A stretch of DNA of 29,283 nucleotides from an uncultured Clostridia bacterium (lineage in GTDB: Bacteria > Bacillota > Clostridia > Oscillospirales > Ruminococcaceae). The stretch spans positions 1 to 29,283 of the forward strand of contig CANPZQ010000004.1 of assembly GCA_947588775.1 (NCBI GenBank), given 5' to 3'. The position numbers and the translations under genes are program-made. Below the pieces are notes generated by a model. It searched no databases and was not told where the DNA came from. It saw only the letters and a list, made by a program, of their open reading frames with translations. Below, piece by piece: positions 15,878 to 24,763 of this stretch. The stretch's first letter is position 1; every line of letters starts with the position of its first letter.

Positions 15878-16655
15878 CTTTTTCCTCAGCCTTTATATAC
15901 TTAATCATCTCGACGTCGGAGTTTTTCGCCCGCTCGCACATGCGTTCATAGACGCGGTTTCTTAAATCCGTCTTTCTCTCATGTGCAGGAAGGCTTTCGT
16001 CCGCAAAAAACGGCCCGTCGACGTATGTGACGATTCTCGGCCTTTTGCCGAAGCGTCTGCGCCGGTATGTGTTCGTGAAGCAGAAAACCGGCGTGCCGAG
16101 CTTTACGGGATATGCGAACGAAACGTCCTTAAACGGCCGGATTTTGGTGTAATAGGGCCATATGTGCGCCTCGGGATATACCGTAATCGCGCAGTTTTCC
16201 GCCACCCGCGTTTCAATGGCCCTGATAAAATTTTTATAGGCTTCCCTGCCGTCGGGGAGGGGCAGAGCACCGAGCGACGGGGTTATCTTCCCCAAAACCG
16301 GCATCGAAACGTTATTCGGGTGAACGATTACATAGACGCTCTTTGTGAGCATGAGCATACTCGGAATGAGCGCGTCGCAGATGTCCTGGGTGTGGTTCCC
16401 GTAGATGAAATACGCCCGGCGGCGGTATTCGCGGAGAACCTGCTTCCCGACGATTTTATGGTGGAACACGAGCTTTGTATACAAAAGAGCCAGCGGCTTC
16501 GCCACGACGTCGTACCAAAAAACGCGCGTAAAGCGTTTAAACGGCGTATTATAGACGTATACGTAGCTGCCGTCAATCTTTTTAGGCGTAATTTCGGCGA
16601 CCGAAAACTCGTCGTTCAGCTCGTCGCTGTAGTAAATCACCTTGCGCTTATCCAT
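15870..16655 (-). CDS. PlsC-like 1-acyl-glycerol-3-phosphate acyltransferase family protein
   Basis: A 261-residue acyltransferase-fold protein. The segment FIYGNHTQDICDA (83-95) sits where the HX4D catalytic motif is expected, but the aspartates fall at +3 and +6 from H88 rather than +5, so the motif is non-standard. The later motif YPEAHIWPYY (160-169) followed by KIRPF matches the substrate-binding PEG-like region and parallels YPEQSMWW of the fusion protein two genes on. The acceptor is probably a lipid or glycolipid, by inference from its neighbours. The ATG at 16655 has GAGG 7 nt upstream; the longer ORF start overlaps the promoter. First gene of the operon. Confidence 0.82.
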   Translation of the reverse strand: MDKRKVIYYSDELNDEFSVAEITPKKIDGSYVYVYNTPFKRFTRVFWYDVVAKPLALLYTKLVFHHKIVGKQVLREYRRRAYFIYGNHTQDICDALIPSMLMLTKSVYVIVHPNNVSMPVLGKITPSLGALPLPDGREAYKNFIRAIETRVAENCAITVYPEAHIWPYYTKIRPFKDVSFAYPVKLGTPVFCFTNTYRRRRFGKRPRIVTYVDGPFFADESLPAHERKTDLRNRVYERMCERAKNSDVEMIKYIKAEEKDG

Positions 16656-16700
16656 GTCCCGCCCTCGTTTATGCCTTTTGAGCAATGCAGTGTTAAAAGT

Positions 16701-16729
16701 ATTATAGCACAAGTTTGGGGAGAATGCAA
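16701..16729 (-). promoter_or_regulatory. Sigma-A promoter of the acyltransferase/GT8 operon
   Basis: Minus strand: TTGCAT (16724-16729), a 17-nt spacer TCTCCCCAAACTTGTGC and a perfect TATAAT (16701-16706) with extended -10 TGC, 45 nt before the chosen ATG. Confidence 0.85.
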
Positions 16730-16788
16730 GACGGAATGTGGGTACGATTAAATTAAAATTTCGGATTTGATGTTAATTTCACCGATTA

Positions 16789-16817
16789 TTGACTTTTCTT
16801 CCCGCTGATGATATAAT
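16789..16817 (+). promoter_or_regulatory. Sigma-A promoter of the DUF4832-like gene
   Basis: TTGACT (16789-16794), 17-nt spacer containing TTCCC and ending TGATGA, and TATAAT (16812-16817). Only 18 nt separate the -10 from the ATG at 16836, so the leader is very short. It diverges from the operon promoter at 16701-16729. Confidence 0.8.
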
Positions 16818-16835
16818 GATTTCGGGGTGAAACCA

Positions 16836-18257
16836 ATGAAACCTTCTAAGATTAACAGATTTTTCGCCGTATTTTTTCTGATTGTTTTTGTCGCTCTGTT
16901 TATCCTCGGCGTCATCGCTGTGGTTGCGCGGCGTTATGTGGGCTTTGAATACCGCCCGTTCGCCTCTTCGGAAACCGCTGACGAGCTCGACAACCCTTAT
17001 CAGGGCTTTTACGGCCTCTACGGCTACATGCTCTCGGACGACGGCGACCCCTTGAAAAACCTTGATTCCGAAATTTCAAAGGACGGCGGCCGGCTCGTTT
17101 TGCTTGAGATAAATCTCAGCCGCTACGCTGCCTCCGGCCTGAGCACCGAGGCACTCAACCAACTTGAAACCGTTCTTGAAAAGTGGACGCAGGCTAAAAA
17201 ACAGATTATCCTGCGGTTTTTATACGACTGGGACGGCAAGTGCGCCGAAACCGAGCCGACGAATATAAGCGTAATACTTGCCCATATCAGCCAGACATGC
17301 CGCGTCGTAAACGATTTCAAGGACAGCGTCTATATCGTTCAGGGAATATATGTCGGCGACTACGGCGAAATGCACGGCTCGCAGTACATGAGCGATTCCG
17401 ATGTGAGAAAGCTCTGCTCCACCATTCATGAGGCCCTCGACGAGTCGATTTTTCTCGCCGTGCGCACTCCCTCGCAGTGGAAGCTCGTGACAAGAAACAA
17501 CAGCGTTCCCGTCAATTTTCCGCAGGACAACGGCTCGCTGATTTCGCGCCTTAGCCTCTATAACGACGGAATGTTCGGCTCCGAAACCGACCTCGGTACA
17601 TATCCCTCGGACGACAAACAGCTTAACACCCGCGAAAAGGCCCTCGCATTCCAGAACGAGCTCTGCGCCTACGTCCCGAACGGCGGCGAGGCGGTTATCG
17701 ACAACCCGCTGAACGACTTTGAAAACGCCGTCGCGGACCTTGCTGCAATGCGGATATCCTACCTGAACTCCGCCTACGACGGCGAGGTCCTCGAAAAGTG
17801 GCGCAATTCGGAATACAAGGGCACCGGCTGTTTCAGCGGAGTGGACGGATATACATATATAAAAGAGCACCTCGGCTACCGTTACGCGCTTCGCTCGACA
17901 CGCATCGAATTCAACACATGGTTCGACGACAACGCGCTATTCTCCTGCGTTTTGGAAAACGTCGGGTTCTCGTCCTGCATGAAAAAGTTTGATATTTCGG
18001 TCGTCGTTGAATCGAAGGATTCGGATTTCAGCGAGGAAAACAAGCTCGAATACGACCTCAGAACGCTTAAAACCGACGGCCAGATACGGCTGACCTCCTC
18101 GGTTCCGGTCAGGGAATACGACGGCGGGGACTATAACGTATATTTCAGGATTTCCGACCCCGCCACCGGCGAAATAATAAAGCTCGCGACCGACCTTGAG
18201 CTGACCGAGAAGGGCTATTTCGTCGGCGAGTTCACCTCTTCAAAGCTGATGAAATAA
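16836..18257 (+). CDS. Membrane-anchored DUF4874/DUF4832-like protein
   Basis: A 473-residue protein with one N-terminal membrane helix (about 7-30) and the rest probably outside. NPYQGFYGLYGYML soon after the helix and WRNSEYKGTGCFSG-VDGYTYIKEHLGYRY nearer the C-terminus resemble the DUF4874 and DUF4832 pair, which has a glycosidase-like barrel and is often met beside polysaccharide genes; I rely on memory of these families. GGGGTG lies 6-7 nt before the ATG at 16836; the GTG at 16827 is less likely. It stands alone on the plus strand between two minus-strand envelope operons and shares a terminator with the convergent one. Confidence 0.78.
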   Translation: MKPSKINRFFAVFFLIVFVALFILGVIAVVARRYVGFEYRPFASSETADELDNPYQGFYGLYGYMLSDDGDPLKNLDSEISKDGGRLVLLEINLSRYAASGLSTEALNQLETVLEKWTQAKKQIILRFLYDWDGKCAETEPTNISVILAHISQTCRVVNDFKDSVYIVQGIYVGDYGEMHGSQYMSDSDVRKLCSTIHEALDESIFLAVRTPSQWKLVTRNNSVPVNFPQDNGSLISRLSLYNDGMFGSETDLGTYPSDDKQLNTREKALAFQNELCAYVPNGGEAVIDNPLNDFENAVADLAAMRISYLNSAYDGEVLEKWRNSEYKGTGCFSGVDGYTYIKEHLGYRYALRSTRIEFNTWFDDNALFSCVLENVGFSSCMKKFDISVVVESKDSDFSEENKLEYDLRTLKTDGQIRLTSSVPVREYDGGDYNVYFRISDPATGEIIKLATDLELTEKGYFVGEFTSSKLMK

Positions 18258-18271
18258 ATTTATAAAAAATT

Positions 18272-18298
18272 CCCTCGCACCGGTTTTAGGCGCGAGGG
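18272..18298. terminator. Bidirectional intrinsic terminator between convergent genes
   Basis: Stem CCCTCGC (18272-18278) and GCGAGGG (18292-18298) with a 13-nt loop. TTTTGTTTT follows on the plus strand and AATTTTTTATAAA follows on the minus strand, so it can stop both the DUF4832-like gene and the DUF2194-like gene. Confidence 0.88.
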
Positions 18299-18305
18299 TT
18301 TTGTT

Positions 18306-20132
18306 TTACGGAAGCTTGATTCCCGGCGTGCCGCTCGGCCTGAGTTCGACTTCTACGGTGTTTTCCTCGGCGCAGATAAGATACGCGCCGTCCTCAATTT
18401 TCTGATATTCCCCGCCGGAAATGCTCCTGACCGTTTCGGAGCGCGTTCTTAGGACGAACCATGCGTTCGACTCGTTTCCCGAAACGTCTATCCTTATTCT
18501 GTCGCCCGAGCGCGATACGCCGTAGTCAAGCGAAAGAAACTCCCTTACCCTTTCGTCGCTTTCGGCAAGGGTGGTTTTCTCAAACTGTAAAAACGGGTTC
18601 CAGTAGGTGTTTATGTTACTTGAGAAAACTTCAAAGAGCACTTCCCAGTACTGCGAGCCCTCTTTGGGGGCGGTTATTTTAGACATGTCGAGCAGGATAT
18701 TGCTGTAGCCGAGTGCGGTTTCAAGCGAGCGGATTTTCAAATCCTGCGAGAATGTGTGCGTAAAGCCGTCGGCGGTTATGCACTGCTCGGTTATGCCGTC
18801 GGAGCAGTAGGAAAGAACCCTGTCGTTTTCCCTGCAAATCCCCGTGACGGTCCGGACGTCGCTGTAAACGCCCTTTGAGGAAACGCCGATAAACTCCTCC
18901 GGGGAGTTTTCGCCGATATATACCGAGCCGTATTTATGCGCGCTGCCGGAATTCCGGAAATACCCGTCGTCTACGTCCGCCTTTTCGGCAAGCGTCGCGC
19001 CGGGGAGGCTGTCGAGCGAAAGCCCGGCTTCGGCCTCCTGCTCGTTGAACTGTTTGAGATAAAACGGCAGATCCTCCGACATTTCGTCGTCGGTATAGCT
19101 GTAGTCAAGCTGCGGCGTCATAAAGCAGGTCATTTTATAGTCGCTCTTGTTTGCGCAGGCGATAAGGCTCGGCCACATCAGATCCATCTGGAGGCGGCTT
19201 AAGGTTCTCGCGTAAATTCCCATCAGCAGGTCGGTGTTTTCCACCGCCAAAGACGGGTAGTTGACGATCGAAAGGTTCTGCGCGTTCACGACGGGGTGAA
19301 CCTCGTAGTCGCTGAGCTCATATACCATCGCGTCGAGGATTCCTATTCCGGTCTGGTCGTACATATAGTCGCCGTTCACGGCGAACGCCTGTGAATTCGC
19401 GTAACTGCTTCGCCAGATTATCGGGGGAAGCGATTCGTTTGTAACCGACGGGTCGTCGAGCATTCCGACCATATAGCTCTTGGTGCCGCGTATCGTAAGA
19501 TACCACGGAATGTCGAGGTCGAGGTCCTGCATCTGCTGTTCCCTGTCGTTTTTGGGGACATAGATTACCTCCCCGCCGAGAAGAAAGCCTTCAAAGAGCT
19601 TTACGCCCGTGAGCTGCTGCTCCCTTGCCATAACTTTTCTTATGCCGAGAATTTTCATCAGCCCGGGGAATTTCTCCACCGTTTCCACGGGCGGAAGGTC
19701 CGCAAAGAGTATCGGCTGAGCGTCGTACATAAGCCCGCTGAGAATTTCGACGTCGTCCGTCGTGCTGATTTCGGAGCCCGCTACGCAGAGAAGCACCGGC
19801 TTTTTGCCGTCGCCCCTGCCGTATTCTTCTAAAGAGCCGCATTCAAAATAGCTTAGCTTTGTGTATTCGGCCCACTGCTTCACGGTTTTTGCAATCGGGC
19901 TGTCCGGGCTTCCGACGTAGACGACGCAGCCGTTATTCGCGATGCCGCCGCTTTCCGACAAAGCCTCCTGCGACCATGCGTCCTCCTTTGTCTTTTTAAC
20001 GTCCTCCTCAAGATACGGGTTGACCTCGGGGTCGTTTCCCACATCTCTTACAACGAGAAGAAACTGGAACATCAGGAGAATGACACCCATCATTATGCAT
20101 ATGCTGACAAAATTGCGCTTCGATACCATCAT
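18306..20132 (-). CDS. Exported DUF2194-like protein, membrane-anchored
   Basis: A 608-residue protein with an N-terminal membrane helix (FVSICIMMGVILLMFQFLLVV) and a large outside part. It includes CVVYVGSPDSPIAKTVKQW, DLPPVETVEKFPGLMKILGI, SQAFAVNGDYMYDQTGIGILD, and a late polysaccharide-deacetylase-like barrel segment (MTCFMTPQLDYSY) ending in a beta-rich tail. The overall pattern recalls DUF2194 proteins of Gram-positive polysaccharide loci, but I cannot confirm it without a profile search. Start chosen at 20132: AGGGGG lies 8 nt upstream, whereas the GTG at 20141 overlaps that site. It follows the polytopic membrane protein by 18 nt in one operon. Confidence 0.72.
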   Translation of the reverse strand: MMVSKRNFVSICIMMGVILLMFQFLLVVRDVGNDPEVNPYLEEDVKKTKEDAWSQEALSESGGIANNGCVVYVGSPDSPIAKTVKQWAEYTKLSYFECGSLEEYGRGDGKKPVLLCVAGSEISTTDDVEILSGLMYDAQPILFADLPPVETVEKFPGLMKILGIRKVMAREQQLTGVKLFEGFLLGGEVIYVPKNDREQQMQDLDLDIPWYLTIRGTKSYMVGMLDDPSVTNESLPPIIWRSSYANSQAFAVNGDYMYDQTGIGILDAMVYELSDYEVHPVVNAQNLSIVNYPSLAVENTDLLMGIYARTLSRLQMDLMWPSLIACANKSDYKMTCFMTPQLDYSYTDDEMSEDLPFYLKQFNEQEAEAGLSLDSLPGATLAEKADVDDGYFRNSGSAHKYGSVYIGENSPEEFIGVSSKGVYSDVRTVTGICRENDRVLSYCSDGITEQCITADGFTHTFSQDLKIRSLETALGYSNILLDMSKITAPKEGSQYWEVLFEVFSSNINTYWNPFLQFEKTTLAESDERVREFLSLDYGVSRSGDRIRIDVSGNESNAWFVLRTRSETVRSISGGEYQKIEDGAYLICAEENTVEVELRPSGTPGIKLP

Positions 20133-20150
20133 TTCGGGCACCCCCTGCCG

Positions 20151-22475
20151 TTAAGCGTTGTAGCCGTAGTCGATTGCGAGGTCGAACAGTCTGTATGTGT
20201 TCTGCTCGAGTTTATAGCAGACGAATTTGTCGTCCTCAAAGAACACCGTCATCTCGTTGGGATAGAGTCTTCGGAACTCCTGCGCCCAGTAGTACATTCT
20301 CGACATCGTTATCCATCTGTTTCTGCCCTGATAGTTGCCGAGGCCCTCTTCGTTTGGCACGGGGTTATCGGCACCCGTTCTTGAAATCATCTGTCCGCTT
20401 CCCTCGTAGACGACCGTATAGTTAAGCGGAATTTTTTCAATAAAGAAGTATACGCTCTCGGTCGGCACGGTTATAGGAGTGTCGCGGAGTTTTTGAATCT
20501 CATGCAAAAACGTGCTGAGCTCGTAGTGGTAACCGTGGCCGTAAACCATGTTCGTTTCGTCGTTGGCCGAGAAAATCGTCCACTGATAGTCCTTTTCGGA
20601 GGAAATTATGTCGGTAAGGCACATAACCGCCTCGTTCATCTCAAGGCCCTCACTCGAAAACGGCTTCCGGACTCTTCCGGTGTCGAATATGCTGAAAAGA
20701 ACATATCCGGCCGCCGCAAACGAAAGCAGCTGCATGGGAGTTTTATGCCTTAAAATAAGAGCGGCAGTATAGCACACAACATCGACGGCCACGCCGATGA
20801 CGATGACAATCGAATATGCGTAGAAAATACATACTCTGTCCGCACCCATAAGCGGCGGCAGGCCGATTGCGTTCGCGATAAAGAGCACAGACATGAACAC
20901 CATGAAGAGCCCGACCGATTCAACCATTACGCCGTAGCTGCGCTGCTTTTTAAAGAGCATCAGAAACGCCCCCGCGGCAATCAGAAATCCTATCAGGCCG
21001 AGAATCAGCGAAACGTACCAATCCTCCGAAGTAGACAGAACGTAGTGGTTGATTCTGTAGCGGATAGTGCTCCACGCGGTTTGCCCGAGGTTTTTAAGGC
21101 GTTCACTGAGGCTTATTTTCGGCGGTTCGGGTTCGGGAACGGCTTCAAAGAAATCCCCAGAGCCCCATTCGCCGTTTCCGTCTGGGGAAATTCCGCCCTC
21201 TTCAAGGGTCATGTCCCCACCGGGCGGCGTTTCGGTACCGTCGGCCGAATTATCCGTCAAATCGGAGCTGCTTGACTGTTCGGTTGTTCCCTTGATGATA
21301 TTCGAGCCCCAGTAAAGCGAGCCCTGAAGGGGCTTTCCGCCGATATACGCTATTACCATCGGCAGAACGGCTATCAAAATGCTGAGAATCCCCGCGGCGA
21401 CAATCCTCTTGAAATATGTCGGCCGCAGCAGCCAGAAAACATGCGCCGCGCCTATGCCGACGCAGAAGATTCCGGCGATCATCGCGCCGTAGAAGTGTCC
21501 CGTAAACGACAGCGCGAAGCTCATTATCAGCCCGGCAAGGGAAACCATAGAATCCTTGGAATTGAGGTTTTCAAGCTTTTCCCGCCGTTTCTGCTTAAAG
21601 AAGCTCAGCGCGAAGTATGCCGTCGGGAGAATGTATATCATGCTGTATTCCTGCGGCAGGGTGGACATATATCTTGAAAGGTCGTTTGTGCCGATATAGT
21701 TGCTGAGGGTATAGAGAAAAATTCCGGGATACGCCGCGAACCTGCTCTTGCAGCATAGCCGCAGGAACAGAACAGGCATTATGTGAATCGCAAGGCACTG
21801 CACGACCGCAAACACCCTGAACAGAACATAAGAATCTATTCCGAACGCCGTTCCGAGAAGATATATAATCGCGTGCATGCCAAAGGGATATATTCCCGCG
21901 ACGAAAATATCGTTGTCGCTGAGGCCGTTTACCCAATAGAGGTGAACCGGAATGTCCGACGCGGCGTAACCGAAGAATCTCACCGCGCGGGTGCCGTATA
22001 CCCAAAGAACCATCATCGTGACTATCGCAATCATCAGCCAGTCGGGCCAGTTGCGGCAGTAGTTGTCGAAAGCCTTCTCCGCACCCTTGGAAAAGCGTCT
22101 GCGGACCTTCTCGAAAAACGTAACCAGAACGTGTTTTACGCCTAAAGAGCCCGCCGCAATCTTTCGGATTGAATCCTTTGTTTTCAGGACGGCGGCCTTC
22201 AGCGGGAATTTATAGAGAATCCCCCATGTGACGAGGGGTATTGCCAAAAGCCCGAACCAGATTGTGAAGAAGTTGGATATATGTATAAGCTGCAGCAGGA
22301 AAACATAGTTCGCCGCATAGAAATTACCGATTATAAAGTAGAGCATTACCCGCTTAGCGTATCTGTAGCGGGTAAATTTTCTCCCGAAAACAAAGCAGGG
22401 TATGGCGAGCGTTACGAACAGGTAGGAAATAAGCGCACCCAGAGTCTGGAATACGGTTATCAGCCCCATTGACAT
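20151..22475 (-). CDS. Large polytopic membrane protein, GT-C glycosyltransferase-like
   Basis: A 774-residue protein with many hydrophobic helices (roughly 12-14). After the third cluster comes the loop GYAASDIPVHLYWVNGL with D174, in the place where GT-C enzymes (PMT/ArnT type) keep a catalytic acid in their first large outside loop. An acidic, Gly/Ser-rich insert (about 395-450, TTEQSSSSDLTDNS onward) and a soluble C-terminal domain of about 150 residues follow. A lipid-linked sugar donor would be expected, but neither donor nor acceptor is known. GAGG is 9 nt before the ATG. First gene of the operon with the DUF2194-like protein; two possible promoters lie upstream. Confidence 0.72.
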   Translation of the reverse strand: MSMGLITVFQTLGALISYLFVTLAIPCFVFGRKFTRYRYAKRVMLYFIIGNFYAANYVFLLQLIHISNFFTIWFGLLAIPLVTWGILYKFPLKAAVLKTKDSIRKIAAGSLGVKHVLVTFFEKVRRRFSKGAEKAFDNYCRNWPDWLMIAIVTMMVLWVYGTRAVRFFGYAASDIPVHLYWVNGLSDNDIFVAGIYPFGMHAIIYLLGTAFGIDSYVLFRVFAVVQCLAIHIMPVLFLRLCCKSRFAAYPGIFLYTLSNYIGTNDLSRYMSTLPQEYSMIYILPTAYFALSFFKQKRREKLENLNSKDSMVSLAGLIMSFALSFTGHFYGAMIAGIFCVGIGAAHVFWLLRPTYFKRIVAAGILSILIAVLPMVIAYIGGKPLQGSLYWGSNIIKGTTEQSSSSDLTDNSADGTETPPGGDMTLEEGGISPDGNGEWGSGDFFEAVPEPEPPKISLSERLKNLGQTAWSTIRYRINHYVLSTSEDWYVSLILGLIGFLIAAGAFLMLFKKQRSYGVMVESVGLFMVFMSVLFIANAIGLPPLMGADRVCIFYAYSIVIVIGVAVDVVCYTAALILRHKTPMQLLSFAAAGYVLFSIFDTGRVRKPFSSEGLEMNEAVMCLTDIISSEKDYQWTIFSANDETNMVYGHGYHYELSTFLHEIQKLRDTPITVPTESVYFFIEKIPLNYTVVYEGSGQMISRTGADNPVPNEEGLGNYQGRNRWITMSRMYYWAQEFRRLYPNEMTVFFEDDKFVCYKLEQNTYRLFDLAIDYGYNA

Positions 22476-22565
22476 GGACGCTCACCTCTTTTCTGAAATA
22501 AACCTTGCCAACGCGCTGCGCCGCGTTTTCCGCCGCTTACGCGACATGCTTTTTCTTAAAATGTT

Positions 22566-22594
22566 ATTATACCACATCTTACACAAAAAGTCTA
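22566..22594 (-). promoter_or_regulatory. Proximal promoter of the GT-C-like operon
   Basis: Minus strand: TAGACT (22589-22594), 17-nt spacer ending GATGTGG, and TATAAT (22566-22571). The -35 is weak and it lacks the C-tract spacer of other promoters here. Its leader contains a small hairpin (AACGCG 22510-22515, CGCGTT 22522-22527). Confidence 0.55.
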
Positions 22595-22644
22595 CAGGTT
22601 TTGAGAGAAAATTATGGCATTTGCGAAAAAGTGGGGGTGAGGTT

Positions 22645-22673
22645 AGTATAGCATATTTGACGGGGGAGTGCAA
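22645..22673 (-). promoter_or_regulatory. Distal promoter of the GT-C-like operon
   Basis: Minus strand: TTGCAC (22668-22673), 17-nt spacer TCCCCCGTCAAATATGC, TATACT (22645-22650) with extended -10 TGC. It has the C-tract layout of the other promoters but leaves a leader of about 160 nt that also contains the proximal promoter. Confidence 0.7.
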
Positions 22674-22700
22674 GGGGGTGGGTTTAGCGGGGAAATAGCC

Positions 22701-22729
22701 CCGCCCCCAAAGCACTGCTTCAGGGGCGG
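22701..22729 (-). terminator. Hairpin after the acyltransferase-3 gene, candidate terminator
   Basis: Stem CCGCCCC (22701-22707) and GGGGCGG (22723-22729), with an inner AAGCA/TGCTT pairing. It lies 10 nt beyond the stop at 22740-22742 on the minus strand. A second hairpin GCGGGG/CCCCGC follows at about 22687-22703. Neither has a good T-run, so function is tentative. Confidence 0.45.
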
Positions 22730-22739
22730 AAATAATATT

Positions 22740-23747
22740 TTAATGCGAATACTTAAGCCAACTGAGGCCGCGATGGGATTCGAGCTTCAGGATTGCGAAG
22801 CCGACGGCAAGGGTGGCGCACAGCGCGCATGTAAATACGAGATACGGGTTTTCGGTATTCAGAAAAAGCCTGAACACACCCCTGAAGCCGAGTACAGCCG
22901 AATGGTGTATGCAGTAAATCAAGGTGCTCATTTTTCTGAGAGTCGCCGTGTACTTTATATTTATCCATGAAAGCTCTTTTAACTCCGAAAAAATGAAAAA
23001 ACAAAATGGCACGAGGAACAGATAGCAGTCATGTTCTCTAAAGATGCCGTGTACGGTTACGAACGCGTGCTCTGCCCATAACAGCACTGCAGAAACCGCC
23101 ATGCCGCCCCATCTTAAAACAGGTCTTATGAATATTTTATTTTCTGCGAAAAGCTTCCCGACCGAAACCCACATAAAGGCGACAAGAAAGCTCACCCTGG
23201 GGTCGTTTACAATAAACTTAAAGGAACGAACAAACTGTATTATAAAGCTTCCGGAAGGAAAGAGATAATAATAGTTGCTGTCAACGCAGCATATAAGATA
23301 AATCGCGAACGAGGCCGCGAGCAGTGTGTAATTGTACTTTTTAGGTATGTAAAAAATCAGCGCAGTGGCAATTACGGACGCGGGAATAAACCACGACGCC
23401 GGAAACGAGCTGAACATCAGGTCAGTAACGATGTGAAAAATCACCCTCGGGAAGGGAATCGTGTGCCAGACGTTATAAATTATCACAAACGGGAACAGAG
23501 CAATCGTCCAGAACAGGTAGAGCTTCATATTCCTGACGACGTATTTTTTAAGAATACCTCCCACGTCGCCGCCAGAAGCTTTTCTTTCAAACAGCAGAAA
23601 CGACGATATGATAAAATACAGCGGTACCGCCGTTCTCACCGCCGGCATGAGAAAATCCGGAACAATCAGCGCGTGGAGCGCCATTATCATAAAAGACATT
23701 ATGAATTTGGATAAATCAAAAATGCAATATAACTTCTTTTCGGGCAT
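22740..23747 (-). CDS. Acyltransferase-3 family membrane protein (OafA/OatA-like)
   Basis: Members of this family move acetyl or other acyl groups across or onto outside sugars. The 335-residue protein is nearly all membrane helices (about 10). It has the family's opening (FDLSKFIMSFMIMALHAL, with the conserved histidine), VPLYFIISSFLLF, and a late helix LIYCIHHSAVLGF. There is no attached SGNH esterase domain. AAGGA lies 10 nt before the ATG. It stands between the polysaccharide-like operon and a protease gene; O-acylation of the nearby operon's product is plausible but not shown. Promoter not convincingly seen. Confidence 0.85.
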   Translation of the reverse strand: MPEKKLYCIFDLSKFIMSFMIMALHALIVPDFLMPAVRTAVPLYFIISSFLLFERKASGGDVGGILKKYVVRNMKLYLFWTIALFPFVIIYNVWHTIPFPRVIFHIVTDLMFSSFPASWFIPASVIATALIFYIPKKYNYTLLAASFAIYLICCVDSNYYYLFPSGSFIIQFVRSFKFIVNDPRVSFLVAFMWVSVGKLFAENKIFIRPVLRWGGMAVSAVLLWAEHAFVTVHGIFREHDCYLFLVPFCFFIFSELKELSWINIKYTATLRKMSTLIYCIHHSAVLGFRGVFRLFLNTENPYLVFTCALCATLAVGFAILKLESHRGLSWLKYSH

Positions 23748-23813
23748 ATATTGAGAATCCTTTCGGATAATTTTTAGCAGTCGGGGCGATTGCAGCCCTC
23801 TGCCACACGCTTC

Positions 23814-24632
23814 TCACCCCAACCTCTCCGCATACTCAAAGAGCCTGACGAATTCCTCGTCGAACCTCGGCGAGCCGGAGTAGAGAATCTCCTTGCCGGA
23901 GGTCGAAACGTAGGCGTTAAGGCCGACGGCGGTGACGTTGTCGGGGAGCACCCATGCGCCGCCAGACGAGCCCGCAGTCATCTTGCTCCCGAAAACCGCC
24001 CAGTGGCCGTAGAGCGGTATCGCGGGACCCTTTGTGAACATCATCTGCGCGCCGCCGTAGCTCACGGGGTAGCCCATCGACGTCACCGTTTTGTTCCAGA
24101 TGTCCTCGGTCGAGTACCTGAGCGGCGTTGCGACGCTTGAACCTTTGTCGAGAATCGCGATTGCATAGTCGTATTTAACATTTTTTGTGAGATACCAGTT
24201 TTCCCGCAGCGCGACGGTTTTAAAGGTAAAGCTTTCGCCGGAGCCCTCCCCCGAATATCCGAGCTCAAAGACGTAATTTTCGCCGACGTTGCCGGTCGCC
24301 TTGTCCTGAATGCAGTGCGCGGCCGTCAGGAGCATGTTGTTGCGCATGAAAATATTCGCGCTCGCGACGTAGTCTTTGCCGTCCATTGAATAGAAGAGCT
24401 TCCCGCCGGTCGCAAAGGGCATTTCCGCGAGATTCGCGGGCTTCGGGTCTGTCGCCGGCGGCGGAGGAGGCGCGTTGCCCGGAATCCCGGTAAACTCCGG
24501 CCCCGCCGTTTCCGCCGAAATCGCCGCAGCCTTCCGCTCCGGCGTCCAGTACCGCCTCACATCAGCCGGCGAATTATTCAAACTGACCGGCTCCATCGCC
24601 ATAAATTTTCCGGATTTGGGATTGTAGTTCAT
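23814..24632 (-). CDS. Trypsin-like serine protease (S1/V8-like) without signal peptide
   Basis: A 272-residue protein with the full triad in chymotrypsin order: H106 in LLTAAHC, D155 in YDYAIAIL and S223 in AGSSGGAW. The N-terminal 70 residues are hydrophilic with a proline run (GNAPPPPPATDPKP) and have no signal peptide, so it is either cytoplasmic, in the spore or forespore, or exported by an unusual route. The start at 24632 is set by a strong AAAGGAGG 5 nt upstream; the ORF extension to 24716 covers the promoter. It diverges from the retropepsin-like protease at 24826. Confidence 0.88.
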   Translation of the reverse strand: MNYNPKSGKFMAMEPVSLNNSPADVRRYWTPERKAAAISAETAGPEFTGIPGNAPPPPPATDPKPANLAEMPFATGGKLFYSMDGKDYVASANIFMRNNMLLTAAHCIQDKATGNVGENYVFELGYSGEGSGESFTFKTVALRENWYLTKNVKYDYAIAILDKGSSVATPLRYSTEDIWNKTVTSMGYPVSYGGAQMMFTKGPAIPLYGHWAVFGSKMTAGSSGGAWVLPDNVTAVGLNAYVSTSGKEILYSGSPRFDEEFVRLFEYAERLG

Positions 24633-24671
24633 AAGTGCCTCCTTTGGGGGAATTTTTGTGGGAATATTATA

Positions 24672-24701
24672 ATTATAGCATGGGGGAGGGGCGGGTGTCA
24701 A
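24672..24701 (-). promoter_or_regulatory. Sigma-A promoter of the trypsin-like protease gene
   Basis: Minus strand: perfect TTGACA (24696-24701), 18-nt spacer made almost wholly of C and ending ATGC, perfect TATAAT (24672-24677) with extended -10. Confidence 0.87.
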
Positions 24702-24763
24702 GGTGGGAAAATGCAAATGAAATGTATATTTGAGTATGTTATAAAATTTTCCAAATTCCCCTC

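Noticed and set aside
16827..16829. GTG start for the DUF4832-like gene
   Set aside because: The GTG overlaps the likely ribosome site (GGGGTG); the ATG at 16836 has the right spacing.
18306..22475. Assignment to a Gram-positive Pel polysaccharide cluster
   Set aside because: A DUF2194-like protein hints at it, but no PelF-like GT4 or PelG-like exporter is in the window and the membrane protein looks like GT-C.
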